Part shown: positions 52,685-61,740 of the stretch, piece after piece | How positions within the stretch are numbered: the first letter of the stretch is position 1 | How the letters are laid out: each line of letters starts with the position of its first letter | From: Niallia sp. NCCP-28 | GTDB taxonomy: Bacteria; Bacillota; Bacilli; Bacillales; Cytobacillaceae | Assembly: GCF_023168165.1 (NCBI RefSeq) | Contig: NZ_BQYJ01000007.1 | Coordinates: forward strand, 120,678 to 184,677 | Direction: 5' to 3' | Length of the DNA stretch: 64,000 bases | Notes under the pieces: generated by a model | Seen by the model: only the letters and a program-made list of their open reading frames with translations | Told to the model about the DNA's origin: nothing | Database searches by the model: none | Made by a program: the position numbers and the translations under genes

Positions 52685-53853
52685 ACTGATTCACTCCTTT
52701 CATTAGTATCTACCTTTGCTAGAGATTCTCTCATAATCCTAATTACATCCTCATTTGTAGCATTTAATGCCTTAACATACGATACTTTCTGATCAAATTC
52801 ATATTTATCAGTAGCATTAGATATAGCAGTTAAAAGCTTTTCTTTAGTTTTGAAGTAATATTCCTGTGTTCTTTCAGCCTGTTCAGTATACTCTCGCCTT
52901 TCACCAACTGGACTTAAATAGTTTTTAAAATCTTTAAGCTCATAATCTGGTAAATAAAATTTAATTATGTCCGTTTGATCTTTAAAATCAATAAGTTTAT
53001 AATCTTGGAATTGGCTCTGGTTATGATTCTCTTCTACAGAATGCATTAACGTAATTATTAATTTTCTCCCCCCCATCCTATGGTCTATTTTTTGAAATTT
53101 ACCTATGTCATCAATGAACTTTTGAATATCCAACTTGATAACAGTAAATTCATCGGGCAACCAAGGGTTCATAGTACAGTACTTTAGTGATGGATCAGGT
53201 AAAAGAAGAAAAATTTCTCCTGTATTACTTTCACCTAATAGGAACCGCGTATCACCATACATGGGAAGCTTGTTAAGAAATTCTATAGCCTGATTGTAAT
53301 CGAATTCCTCGCAGTACCTTTTTAATACCTCTAAAGGAGTCATATTAAGTTCTTCTTCTGCGATAGTCTCTGGAGACTTCATTCCGTAATTCTCCATATA
53401 CCATTTGTCTTCTGCTTCTCGTAACTTTTGCTTTTTGGATTTAATCCCTAAAGATTGAAGTATTGCGTAAATAAGGAAGAAAGTTAGGAAACCGACCAGA
53501 ATAAACGGGGCAAGTAAAGTAACAATGATTATTGTTCCAACCTTACTTGAACAAAAGATGGTAACCATTATTCCTATTACTAATACCGCAAAAATTACAA
53601 TCGCTAGGACAATACAAATTTCTAATATAAATAGAAAAACAGCAAGCCCTGTTGTACCTGGATCATTTTCATATATTAACCCAATTTTATCAAAGAAACC
53701 TACTACCCCAATCTTCCGAAGAAAGGGGAGAATATGATCCCATTGATAAACAGCTACGATTGCGAGGATGATTCCTAATATCCCGAATCCTCCCGTTTCT
53801 TTCCCTCTCCCATATTGCAGCATGCCGTTAAGAGCACCTAATATAACATTCAT
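52681..53853 (-). CDS. Membrane protein of unknown function (390 aa)
   Basis: AAGGAG lies before the ATG. There are three to four membrane helices in the first 145 residues (about 22-40, 70-105, 108-140), then a cytosolic domain of 240 residues ending in a charged region. Coupled to the following repeat protein by a four-base overlap. No family recognised. Confidence 0.7.
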   Translation of the reverse strand: MNVILGALNGMLQYGRGKETGGFGILGIILAIVAVYQWDHILPFLRKIGVVGFFDKIGLIYENDPGTTGLAVFLFILEICIVLAIVIFAVLVIGIMVTIFCSSKVGTIIIVTLLAPFILVGFLTFFLIYAILQSLGIKSKKQKLREAEDKWYMENYGMKSPETIAEEELNMTPLEVLKRYCEEFDYNQAIEFLNKLPMYGDTRFLLGESNTGEIFLLLPDPSLKYCTMNPWLPDEFTVIKLDIQKFIDDIGKFQKIDHRMGGRKLIITLMHSVEENHNQSQFQDYKLIDFKDQTDIIKFYLPDYELKDFKNYLSPVGERREYTEQAERTQEYYFKTKEKLLTAISNATDKYEFDQKVSYVKALNATNEDVIRIMRESLAKVDTNERSESV

Positions 53854-54075
53854 CCTCTCACTCCTTAATAAAATTTAGTTATGTATGTACTTTATAATCA
53901 TAATATATGTTACACTGTTTGTTTTTAATTATAGGGCATATATCCCGCTCAGTCAATGACAGTTATGTCTATTTTCTCATAATATACCTCTTTTTTCCTA
54001 GGTTTCTAACAAGCTACTATATAGTCCTCTTTCTAATGGTGATATCATTAGAAGTGGAGAGGAGTACGTACTAAA

Positions 54076-54939
54076 ATGTTAAATACACCCATAAAACCAA
54101 TGCTTCTTCAGCCCGCTCCGGAGCTTCCGACAGGAGACAATTATAGCTGGACAATCAAATATGATGGGCATCGCGCATTATTACATTATAAAGACGGCCG
54201 CATCAGAATCTACACTAGGCACAAAAATGAGGTAACCCAAAAGTACTTGGAATTCGAGTTTATAAAGTTACCTGTGCAAAACTGTATATTGGACGGAGAA
54301 ATGATTTGTTTTGACAACGATAAGGATGTACCTGTTCCATGTTTTGATAGCCTTATGACCCGTTTCCAAGCCTCTAATCCCACCAAAATAAATGATCTAA
54401 TGCAAGAACTACCTGTCCAATTTGTAGCTTTTGATCTTTTATTTTTAAATGATAAATCTTTACTAAATGAACCGTATTATAAACGTTTATCTCTACTTAA
54501 TAAGCACATTCCCAACCAAAACAATTTATCCGTTGCCCCTGTATATGAAAATGGAGCTACGCTATTTAATCGAGTCATTGATTTAGATCTAGAAGGAGTA
54601 GTGGCCCGAGATAATAATAAGCCTTATTATTTGGATTCCCGACCTCAAAATGTCATCTTCAAAACGAAGAACTATCAATATTCCACTGTCTCCATTAGCG
54701 GAATAAGAAAAGAAAAATTCGGCTGGATTATGAAGGAAGATAACAAATACAGAGGAATATTAGAATTTGTTCCACCCGATGAAAGAAAGGCTTTTTACCA
54801 TATTACAAAGCAATTGATTATAGATGAGGATAAAGACTTTATTTATTTGGACCCACTCATTAAGTGCGAAGTGAAATATCAATGCCTATCCAAAAATGGG
54901 TATATGCGAAGTGCTAGCTTTCAGAAATTCATTGTATGA
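54076..54939 (+). CDS. ATP-dependent DNA ligase
   Basis: Nucleotidyltransferase motifs appear in order: KYDGHR (motif I with the AMP-accepting Lys, about 29-34), LDGEMI (about 72-77), DLEGVVARD (about 171-179) and VIFKTKNY (about 192-199). At 287 residues it is a minimal ligase, like the Bacillus YoqV/LigB proteins encoded by prophages and plasmids. GGAGAGGAG lies upstream. It seals nicks during repair or after transfer. The UvrX polymerase lies 400 bases on, suggesting a DNA-repair island. Confidence 0.9.
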   Translation: MLNTPIKPMLLQPAPELPTGDNYSWTIKYDGHRALLHYKDGRIRIYTRHKNEVTQKYLEFEFIKLPVQNCILDGEMICFDNDKDVPVPCFDSLMTRFQASNPTKINDLMQELPVQFVAFDLLFLNDKSLLNEPYYKRLSLLNKHIPNQNNLSVAPVYENGATLFNRVIDLDLEGVVARDNNKPYYLDSRPQNVIFKTKNYQYSTVSISGIRKEKFGWIMKEDNKYRGILEFVPPDERKAFYHITKQLIIDEDKDFIYLDPLIKCEVKYQCLSKNGYMRSASFQKFIV

Positions 54940-54957
54940 TGAACCTAATAAATTGGA

Positions 54958-54990
54958 ATACCCGCTTAAAGAAGCGGGTATTTATTTTAC
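54958..54990 (+). terminator. Rho-independent terminator after the ligase gene
   Basis: ACCCGCTT and AAGCGGGT are separated by four bases and followed by ATTTATTTT. Confidence 0.85.
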
Positions 54991-55021
54991 CAATATTAGT
55001 TTATTTAGGAATCGTCGTACA

Positions 55022-55050
55022 TTGATAACGAACATAAGTTCTGTTATTAT
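55022..55050 (+). promoter_or_regulatory. LexA-controlled promoter of yolD/uvrX
   Basis: TTGATA and TATTAT are separated by 17 bp. Between them lies CGAACATAAGTTCT (55029-55042), matching the Gram-positive LexA consensus CGAAC-N4-GTTCG in all but the last position. The polymerase operon should thus be DNA-damage inducible. Confidence 0.8.
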
Positions 55051-55079
55051 TACCATATAAAGAACTGGAGAGAGCTAAT

Positions 55080-55331
55080 GTGGATAATTTAAAAATAAAA
55101 CAAAACGAAGTAAACGATTATTTATTAGAAAATAACACCCTTATATACGAAGCCATGGAGTACAATTGGCCATTAAATTTCTAATATAAAACAGAAAATA
55201 ACAATGAAACCATTACTGGTACAACTGTATTTATTGACTATCAAAGGGATGAATTGCGCATTCAAAAAACAAATGGTCATTTTCAATTTTTGTCCTTTAG
55301 TTCCATTAAAAAAGTATCTAGAAATAGGTGA
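55080..55331 (+). pseudogene. YolD-like gene interrupted by a stop codon
   Basis: A GTG with GGAGAG upstream opens an 84-codon frame that contains one in-frame TAA at codon 35 (55182-55184). The second half (ITGTTVFIDYQRDELRIQKTNGHFQFLSFSSIKKV) is like the C-terminal part of YolD proteins, which normally accompany UvrX polymerases. The gene ends overlapping the uvrX start (GTGA). YolD is therefore probably non-functional, unless the stop is read through or is a sequencing error. Confidence 0.7.
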
Positions 55332-55333
55332 GT

Positions 55334-56602
55334 ATGATGTTTGATTATAGCCAATTTCCTAACCGCCCCATCATCTGTGTCGATATGAAGAGTTTTTACG
55401 CCAGTGTCTCTGCAGTTATGCTTGGGCTTGACCCTTTAACTTGTCACTTAGCAGTTGTAGGGAATACCGATAGGCAAGGAAGTGTCGTTCTAGCAGCATC
55501 TCCTGCCATGAAAAAAGATTTTAAAATAAAAACAGGTTCCCGCTTATTTGAAATCCCAGATGATCCACGAATTGTAATAGTGGATCCAAGTATGTCCGTT
55601 TTTATTAGAGTGAGCACAGAGATAACGAAGTTGTTTTATCGTTATGTTCCACCTTCAGCTGTACATGTTTACTCTATTGATGAAAGCTTTTTAGATTGTA
55701 CTGGTATGGAAAAGATTGAGGGTACTGCAGAAGATATCGCAAGAAAGATTCAGGCGGATCTCTTCCATGACTTTGGGTTACCTTGCACAATCGGTATTGG
55801 TCCCAATATGCTTTTAAGTAAATTATGTTTAGATTTGGCTGCCAAGAAATCGCAAACCGGTATTGCGGAATGGACATACGAGGATGTTCCCAGCAAGCTT
55901 TGGCCATTATCTCCGTTAAGTGAAATGTGGGGGATAGGGAGCAGAGTAGAAAAGACCTTAAATAGTATGGGTATTTTCTCTGTTGGCCAATTGGCTAGAT
56001 ACGATCTTGGTTTACTTGAGAAGAAATTCGGTATTATGGGAAATCAGTTATATCATCATGCATGGGGAATTGATTTATCCGAAGTAGGAGCTCCCATATT
56101 TAAAGGGCAAGTTAGTTTAGGTAAAAGCCAAGTGCTTCTAAGAGATTACAAAAACAGAAAAGAAATAGAAGCTGTTATTTTAGAAATATGTGAAGAGGTA
56201 TGTAAAAGGGCTAGAACAAACAATCAAGCTGCCAGAACCATTAGTTTTGGTTTAGGATACAGTAGGGATGAGTACGGAGGAGGTTTTTATCGCTCACGTA
56301 CTATTGAAGCACCTACTAATGTAACCATGGATATATATAAGGTTTGCCTGGAATTAATGGAAGAATTTTATAGGGGGCAGACCGTCAGACAAGTATCTAT
56401 TTCACTTACTAAGCTAGAGAAAGATACAGATGTACAGCTCGACCTCTTTGACACCAACAGTTGGAAAAGGAAGAAGTTGGGATATGTTGTGGATGAAATT
56501 AGAAATAAGTTTGGTTCCACAGCATTATTACGTGCCATTTCCTATACACCTGGTGGTACAGCTATACATCGTTCTGGATTAGTAGGGGGGCATAAAGGTT
56601 AA
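55334..56602 (+). CDS. uvrX: UvrX-type Y-family DNA polymerase
   Basis: The sequence FPNRPIICVDMKSFYASVSA at the start, SIDESFLD (about 110-117) with the second and third catalytic acids, and the helix-hairpin-helix WGIGSRVEKTLNSMGI are typical of UvrX/ImpB-type lesion-bypass polymerases. The C-terminus includes a QLDLF clamp-binding motif (about 378-382). Start at ATG 55334 or 55337, after AGGTGA. SOS control by the promoter at 55022 is likely. Confidence 0.92.
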   Translation: MMFDYSQFPNRPIICVDMKSFYASVSAVMLGLDPLTCHLAVVGNTDRQGSVVLAASPAMKKDFKIKTGSRLFEIPDDPRIVIVDPSMSVFIRVSTEITKLFYRYVPPSAVHVYSIDESFLDCTGMEKIEGTAEDIARKIQADLFHDFGLPCTIGIGPNMLLSKLCLDLAAKKSQTGIAEWTYEDVPSKLWPLSPLSEMWGIGSRVEKTLNSMGIFSVGQLARYDLGLLEKKFGIMGNQLYHHAWGIDLSEVGAPIFKGQVSLGKSQVLLRDYKNRKEIEAVILEICEEVCKRARTNNQAARTISFGLGYSRDEYGGGFYRSRTIEAPTNVTMDIYKVCLELMEEFYRGQTVRQVSISLTKLEKDTDVQLDLFDTNSWKRKKLGYVVDEIRNKFGSTALLRAISYTPGGTAIHRSGLVGGHKG

Positions 56603-56742
56603 TATTGCAACAAGGCTTCAGCTGAGCATTGTTTACGATTATCTGCTTTGGGTTTTTATTAAGTTCAAAACTCAGTAAATAAGTATGGTAAGTTGTATTT
56701 ATTGAGATATAATGTTTATGTCTTATAATTTCATATTCCGCT

Positions 56743-56776
56743 TTGCCAGCAATAGAAATATTGCTGGCTTTTTTAT
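56743..56776 (+). terminator. Rho-independent terminator after uvrX
   Basis: GCCAGCAAT and ATTGCTGGC form a 9-bp stem followed by six T. It is 140 bases after the uvrX stop. Confidence 0.8.
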
Positions 56777-56793
56777 ACAAGAAGTTAGTATTA

Positions 56794-57504
56794 TTATTGA
56801 ATAAGAATACGTAGGGAGGAAATAAGGTTATTAAAACTATGGGCTATCATAGAAGATTCTAAACGATTAGTCTTTAAATAAAGTAAACCTAGAAATAATC
56901 CCATTCCACAATAAATAATCAATCCTACTACAGAGAACCCGGATACTAAATGCAATCCGCCAAATATTAAACTACTTAGCATAAGTCCAATGTATGGATG
57001 GCTGGCAAAAATATGTCCAATAAGTATCTTCCTAAAGAAAAATTCTTCTATGATTGGTGCTAGAATGACCGTAGAAATGACAGTGACTAAACTAGTCTGA
57101 ATAGCTACTTCCAAGTTCTGTTGATTTTGAGGAGTTGCGTCCCCTAAACCACCGTTTATAAAGACGAAAACAATACCCGCAATACCCGAAACTAATATCT
57201 TCCATAGGAATATGTACAAGGCATTCAAAAAATCTTTCCCCTTTACAATGGGTCTTTTCCAAGTGAATACTGAGGTACTAGAATAAAGAAAGAATACAAA
57301 ACCAAGTATGAGCAATTGAATACTAATGTTTAACCAAATGATTAACAAATCATTCTCGACATGATAATTCTTGAATGCAAGATGCTCGGTTTTCCCTACA
57401 TCTCCTAAGTATAGAACAAACTTCAGTCCTCTCGGCACTACTGTCATTATTAGTATATAAGTCGCAAAAATCCATATGTATTTGTTCTTGATGAGGTGTT
57501 TCAA
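56794..57504 (-). CDS. CPBP-family intramembrane protease
   Basis: The CPBP (Abi) motifs EEFFFRKIL (about 152-160), FGGLHL (about 184-189) and HSFNN are present within six to eight membrane helices. The family is related to CAAX prenyl proteases and is often linked to bacteriocin immunity or regulation. Monocistronic; convergent with uvrX across the terminator. Confidence 0.85.
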   Translation of the reverse strand: MKHLIKNKYIWIFATYILIMTVVPRGLKFVLYLGDVGKTEHLAFKNYHVENDLLIIWLNISIQLLILGFVFFLYSSTSVFTWKRPIVKGKDFLNALYIFLWKILVSGIAGIVFVFINGGLGDATPQNQQNLEVAIQTSLVTVISTVILAPIIEEFFFRKILIGHIFASHPYIGLMLSSLIFGGLHLVSGFSVVGLIIYCGMGLFLGLLYLKTNRLESSMIAHSFNNLISSLRILIQ

Positions 57505-57945
57505 AGCTATGTCTCCTTAGATTTAGAATATTTATTATGCTAGATTATATTACCGTTTCAATACAAAAAAAGGTAAATTATAGAGAGAGGATCTTTTTTA
57601 ATTAGGCTATGTTAATGGTTAGGGTTGATTTTGCGTGAGGTTTTTTTATTTGTTAAATGTTACACTTAAACTAATGGGGCAGTTTAGTTGAATAAAAAAT
57701 ACAAAATTATACATATTTAGAATCTTTTTTAACAATTAAACGTATAAAATAAAAACACTCAATCTGTAGTGATGGAATGATGAAATTGATGTTTATGCTT
57801 GCAGCAATATAAACATTCCTGTTTTTATTTTGAAAAGGATCTACAGTTATTTTACTATCGTTATTCTTAATCCTTCTTGTAGTATATTTTAGTAAACTAA
57901 GATTTAGGGAAATGGATAAAATTGTATTTCAGGGAGGAGGATTTT
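57505..57945. other. Untranslated region with first cassette repeat
   Basis: No gene was recognised. It contains repeat R1 at 57659-57692. The rest is AT-rich promoter-like sequence for the divergent CPBP gene and for the 48-residue gene. Confidence 0.45.
57659..57692 (+). repeat. Cassette-boundary repeat R1
   Basis: It reads TTACACTTAAACTAATGGGGCAG and continues TTTAGTTGAA. The flanking AACTAA and TTAGTT can form a small stem around GGGGCAG. It shares the core GGGGCAGTTTAGTT with R2-R5. Confidence 0.6.
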
Positions 57946-58092
57946 ATGAAGAATGATAATGAAGATAAAGAAAAAAGTAAAATAGATACTGATGACGGTT
58001 GGAATAGAGCATTATATGGAAGTCCAACTATAGGTGGTTTTATTGTTATTGGAATAATTATAATTATTATTTTGTATAATGTCTTTTTTTGA
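57946..58092 (+). CDS. Small membrane protein (48 aa)
   Basis: GGGAGGAGG precedes the ATG. A charged N-terminus (MKNDNEDKEKSK) is followed by a single Ile-rich helix (about 30-47) at the C-terminus. It lies in a cassette between repeats R1 and R2. Function unknown. Confidence 0.6.
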   Translation: MKNDNEDKEKSKIDTDDGWNRALYGSPTIGGFIVIGIIIIIILYNVFF

Positions 58093-58154
58093 TTAGGAAT
58101 AATTGAGATTGGATAGTGTAAGAGATATTCTTCAAATCCCAAATAAACAGAAGT

Positions 58155-58179
58155 CGGCTGCCGATCGGCAGTTTTTTTA
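58155..58179 (+). terminator. Rho-independent terminator
   Basis: CTGCCG/CGGCAG stem followed by TTTTTTT, ending directly at repeat R2. Confidence 0.75.
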
Positions 58180-58210
58180 ATGTTCCAAACAGGGCAGTTT
58201 TGTTTAAGTT
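58180..58210 (+). repeat. Cassette-boundary repeat R2
   Basis: TGTTCCAAACAGGGCAG continues TTTTGTTTAAG. It is in the same orientation as the other copies and directly follows a terminator. Confidence 0.6.
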
Positions 58211-58358
58211 CATTTATTTACAAGTTTATTAATTTTTTCTTGTTTGTTGAACAATCTGGCTATGTTTAATTAGAGTAGGATTTCTTTTTCAGAAAAGGTA
58301 GCAAATGATGATAATGTATATATATGTTAAAGTAATTAATATAGAATGGGGGGATTTC

Positions 58359-58598
58359 ATGCCTGCAAGTAATATTGCGTTTATTTGTATTGCTTTGAAT
58401 TTAGCATTAAATATATTGGCGTTTACTCCTATCATTTATATCAATTTCGGCTTTGTTTTAATTCCATTTTTTTCATTTTGTGGAGCTTTACTAGGAGTAG
58501 GTGCAATTGTGTTAAGAGAACCTTTACTCAAATCAATTCTTGCTATAGTATTAAACATTGCTTATTTGAAATTTTTCTTTGAATTTTTTAAATATTAA
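58359..58598 (+). CDS. Small hydrophobic membrane protein (79 aa)
   Basis: GGGGGGA lies before the ATG at 58359; an upstream in-frame ATG at 58305 has no site. There are two to three membrane helices (about 5-22, 25-50, 55-75). It is the gene of the R2-R3 cassette. Function unknown. Confidence 0.6.
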   Translation: MPASNIAFICIALNLALNILAFTPIIYINFGFVLIPFFSFCGALLGVGAIVLREPLLKSILAIVLNIAYLKFFFEFFKY

Positions 58599-58649
58599 AT
58601 ACTGTTAATATAATGATGTAATTATTTATGAAATAAACATGGCAGCATT

Positions 58650-58704
58650 CCTATAATAAGTTTAGAGCTCCATCTTGTGTCACAAACGGGGCAGTTTACT
58701 TTAA
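58650..58704 (+). repeat. Cassette-boundary repeat R3
   Basis: The full-length form runs from CTATAATAAGTTTAGAG through TTGTGTCACAAACGGGGCAG to TTTACTTTAA. It aligns over about 55 bp with R5. Confidence 0.65.
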
Positions 58705-58854
58705 GTAGAATACTTCACAAACTTAATACTAAGCGAGCTATTCCTAACGCATTTGGTATTAACTGGATTTCAGGTAGAGGTCTGAGTTTTACGTTCATAT
58801 ATATAATGCTAGGGAAGATGATTATGTGTATGCAGAAGAAGGTTTGGATTATTA

Positions 58855-58886
58855 AAAGAGCATTGCCATTAGGCAATGCTTTTTTC
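58855..58886. terminator. Strong bidirectional hairpin terminator
   Basis: AGCATTGCC and GGCAATGCT with a four-base loop, followed by TTTTT on the plus strand. It also lies just after the stop of the minus-strand DUF3888-like gene. Confidence 0.8.
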
Positions 58887-59300
58887 TTATTTATCTTTTG
58901 GATCGACATGTTTGTAATCCAAAAGTTTAATCTTCATATTTCCGCTTTGATTAGATTGATCAATTCCAAAACTTATTGTGTCTTTTCCTAAAGCACCTTT
59001 TTTCTGAGGCGTAATATTTACTTTGACAACATAATTATAATCTAATTCATTACCTTTTTCAGACTGGATTACATTTACAAAGTCTTTTGAATTACCATGT
59101 CCATATTTAATAAAAAATGAGTTTGGGTCTTCTTGTTTATAGTAACTAGCAACAGCCCTATTTATTTCATCACCTAATACACTTAGTATTAAATGGTCGG
59201 CTGCTTGGTTTGGCGTATTTTTAACTTCTGCTGCATTAGTACTAAACCCACTTAGTGAAAATAAACAAATTGCAAATATAAAACTCAATATTTTTTTCAT
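58887..59300 (-). CDS. Secreted DUF3888-like protein
   Basis: Signal peptide 1-23 (ends TNA-AE). The body ADHLILSVLGDEINRAVASYYK and GKDTISFGID match the pattern of DUF3888 proteins, common in the Bacillus cereus group. Extracellular; role unknown. Unlike its neighbours it is on the minus strand, within the cassette between R3 and R4. AAGGAG lies upstream. Confidence 0.75.
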   Translation of the reverse strand: MKKILSFIFAICLFSLSGFSTNAAEVKNTPNQAADHLILSVLGDEINRAVASYYKQEDPNSFFIKYGHGNSKDFVNVIQSEKGNELDYNYVVKVNITPQKKGALGKDTISFGIDQSNQSGNMKIKLLDYKHVDPKDK

Positions 59301-59507
59301 TTTCCTATTTCACTCCTTAAAATTAGATTTTTTTTAATTATCATTTGTAGATTATCTAAAAATATACAATTAAATTCTAATTATTTATATAAATGGATAC
59401 CTTCACTAACGATATAAAAGAGGAAAAGAACATTGTTAGGTGCAATAGTAGAAATCGTCATTTTTAATGCTAAAATATTTGTGTGGAACTATCCGGTCAG
59501 GATTACT

Positions 59508-59560
59508 GTAATAAATGAAAAGTATCTTTCTTGTGTCGCAAACGTAGCAGTTTAGAGCAA
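59508..59560 (+). repeat. Cassette-boundary repeat R4
   Basis: TGTAATAAATGAAAAGT...TTGTGTCGCAAACGTAGCAG continues TTTAGAGCAATAAG. Core changed at two bases relative to R3. Confidence 0.6.
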
Positions 59561-59732
59561 TAAGTATTTCAATAAATTAATGCTGCTGCTCCATGAAGAA
59601 CTATTAAATCAATAACATTCCATATTAAAATATAGTCCAGTCAGATATCATAAAGATATACTTTTTTAGTAGTAAACGGTAGATTTAATTGATTCCAATA
59701 CCATTAAGTATTACATGTTTGGAGGTAGCATA

Positions 59733-60256
59733 TTGCAAAATTGGAATTTTGATAATGGTTCGAAAAAGAAAGTTAGGGGCTTAAGAAGACGATTTAAAGA
59801 ATTAAAACGAGAATTTCTAAACAAACGCAGAGTATTCCTAACCCACATAAAAGTGAATTAGGTTATTGGCATTTACACTTGCCTTGGAATCAAGAGTATA
59901 TAAATTTTAGGAATACCCCAAATAAATTCAGAAGAGCTGTTATGCAAATACTTATTGATCAAATGATTAACCTGATTCAGAAGGATCAAGCTGATTATAA
60001 AACTTATACCATTATCTCTCTTCCTAGTTTGTTTGACTCACAAATTGCTGTAGTACCTGATAAAACATGGTTTGATGGTTATTTTAACAGAGATACTAAA
60101 GAACAACGGTGGTTACCTTTAGATAAGGAAAGAAATCTTATTAAAGAATGGAATTTATCTCTTCCATTGAATTTAGATATAAAAGGGTTTAAAGAGCTAC
60201 TTTTAGATGATGAAGTCTTTGAACAAGAGATTTGGTTTATAGGAGAGCTAAAATAA
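59733..60256 (+). pseudogene. DUF3916-like gene disrupted by a frameshift
   Basis: A TTG with GGAGG upstream opens a frame (QNWNFDNGSKKKVRGLRRRF) that runs into a stop near 59862. The sequence goes on in another frame from about 59820 (SIPNPHKSELGYWHLHLPWNQEYINFRN) to 60256. Joined, the two parts give a DUF3916-like protein of about 174 residues. The shift lies near an AAACAAAC run. It is the gene of the R4-R5 cassette. Confidence 0.65.
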
Positions 60257-60287
60257 CATCTGAAATAAAACAGGGATTTGAAGCAAT

Positions 60288-60344
60288 CTTATAATAAATG
60301 TAGAGTACCCTCCTTATGTAACAATCGTGGCAGTTTAGTTTAAT
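60288..60344 (+). repeat. Cassette-boundary repeat R5
   Basis: CTTATAATAAATGTAGAG...TTATGTAACAATCGTGGCAG continues TTTAGTTTAATAAC. Best matched by R3 over about 55 bp. Confidence 0.65.
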
Positions 60345-60421
60345 AACAATAATTTGAAATTTCCTAATGCAACATAAATGCAATCATATTTTATTAATGG
60401 TGTAGTTAATGAAAAAATATT

Positions 60422-60450
60422 TTGACAATTATTTAAGTAGATAATAAAAT
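60422..60450 (+). promoter_or_regulatory. Sigma-A-type promoter of the T-box transcript
   Basis: TTGACA and TAAAAT are separated by 17 bp; predicted start near 60457. Confidence 0.7.
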
Positions 60451-60504
60451 AGAAAAAAACTGATTGTAATAAATGGTAAATAAAAACCAAATAAAACATG
60501 CGAT

Positions 60505-60770
60505 GATGAAGGGTAGTAAACATTAGGAACACTTTAGAGAGCTGATGGTTGGTGAGAATCAGTGTGGGAATTTTGTTGAATGGGCTTCTGAGCAACCAAG
60601 CTGAACGAATAGTAGGTTATGGCGGAAAGTCTCACCGATAAAAGAGACAATGTATCGAGCAATTATAAATTGTTTCTGTACAGTAAAGTGCGTTTATTTT
60701 TAATAAACGAACGAAGGTGGTACCACGGGGTTTCTCGTCCTTTTTTAGGATGAGGGACCCTTTTTTTATA
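60505..60770 (+). promoter_or_regulatory. T-box riboswitch, probable Trp specifier
   Basis: The hallmarks are present in order: stem I elements (GGGTAGTAAAC, AGAGAGCTGATGGTTGGTGAGAATC split over 60522-60565), a specifier-loop-like GAA-TGG (60578-60583), GTAGGTTATGGCGG, the T-box AAGGTGGTACCACGG (60714-60728) and a terminator GGGTTTCTCGTCC/GGATGAGGGACCC with T-run. UGG is the Trp codon, so uncharged tRNA-Trp would turn on the gene. The specifier assignment comes from reading the loop by eye. Confidence 0.85.
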
Positions 60771-60795
60771 CTGAAAATTAAGGGGATGTGTAGTT

Positions 60796-61497
60796 ATGAG
60801 TAAAGATGGGGTAGATTTGGAGCGTATCGTTTTTATCGGAAGAACATTCGAGGAATATATGGCGATGTTTTCGCTTTCGACAGAAGAAATGGAAGGAAAA
60901 AAGATTTTGGACTGTCCGGCAGGGGCGTGTTCTTTTACCGCTATCAGCCAGCAAAAGGGACTGGACGTGACCGCCTGTGACATCGCATATTATCATCCGG
61001 GAGAAGCTCTTGCCAATAAAGGAGAAAAAGATCTTATACACGCGATGGAAAGCGTAGAAAAAGCAAAAGCACAGTACGTGTTTGACTATTTTAAAGATGT
61101 GACAGATTTAGCGCAGTATCGGACCCGCGCGCTTAATGATTGTGCAGCTGATATGAAACAAAATCCTGAGCGCTACATTCCTGTTACATTGCCTTCACTA
61201 CCGTTTGAAAGTGAACAATTTGACTTGATTCTCTCTGCTCACTTTTTGTTTACATACGGTGATCGCCTTGATAAAGCATTCCACCAGAATGTGATTGAAG
61301 AATTGCTTCGAGTAGTAAAAGAAGAAATTCGTATCTTTCCACTTGTTGACCTTACTGGGAACAGATACGAGCATTTAGATGAGATTGTGAAAATGCTCAA
61401 AAATCAAGGGTATGAAGTTGAAGAAGTTAGAGTGCCATATGAGTTCCAAAGAAATGCAAATACAATGATGAAAATTCGAAAGAAAGATAAAGAGTAA
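60796..61497 (+). CDS. Class I SAM-dependent methyltransferase-like protein
   Basis: Motif I appears as ILDCPAGACSFTA (about 37-49), followed by a motif II-like acid (VTACDIAYYHP). The later LPFESEQFDLILSAHFLF (about 138-155) is the post-motif that holds the cofactor. At 233 residues it is a plain Rossmann methyltransferase without a target-recognition domain, so the substrate is unknown. GGGGA lies upstream. The coding sequence is more GC-rich than its neighbours, suggesting recent transfer. Control by a T-box is unusual for this family. Confidence 0.8.
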   Translation: MSKDGVDLERIVFIGRTFEEYMAMFSLSTEEMEGKKILDCPAGACSFTAISQQKGLDVTACDIAYYHPGEALANKGEKDLIHAMESVEKAKAQYVFDYFKDVTDLAQYRTRALNDCAADMKQNPERYIPVTLPSLPFESEQFDLILSAHFLFTYGDRLDKAFHQNVIEELLRVVKEEIRIFPLVDLTGNRYEHLDEIVKMLKNQGYEVEEVRVPYEFQRNANTMMKIRKKDKE

Positions 61498-61683
61498 GAG
61501 TAAGGTAAATGTTTATTCCAATTTTACTTTTTATCGGAAAAAAACAACTGATAAAATGATGTAACATAATGAATGAAAAATGAGAGGGTATTATGATTGC
61601 CAAACAAGGGCAAAAAAACAGGGGTCCAATTTGACGGTTATCTACTATAAAAAAATTGTGAAATAATGCGCTTAAAGTAACAG

Positions 61684-61722
61684 GGGCATTAATCCAGTAA
61701 GGATTAATGCTTCTTTATTACT
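61684..61722 (+). terminator. Rho-independent terminator upstream of the intron
   Basis: GCATTAATCC and GGATTAATGC are separated by five bases and followed by TTCTTTATT. It ends the methyltransferase cassette; the intron starts 30 bases after the stem. Confidence 0.75.
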
Positions 61723-61723
61723 C

Positions 61724-61740
61724 TGTTACTAATAGGGCAG
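61724..61740 (+). repeat. Cassette-boundary repeat R6, interrupted by the intron
   Basis: TGTTACTAATAGGGCAG matches R7 (14 of 17) and the CTAATGGGGCAG of R1. The intron begins with the next base, so the rest of this copy would lie after 63429. Confidence 0.55.

Noticed and set aside
58677..58991. 104-codon plus-strand frame starting in repeat R3
   Set aside because: It runs through a strong terminator hairpin and antisense into the DUF3888-like gene; no ribosome site.
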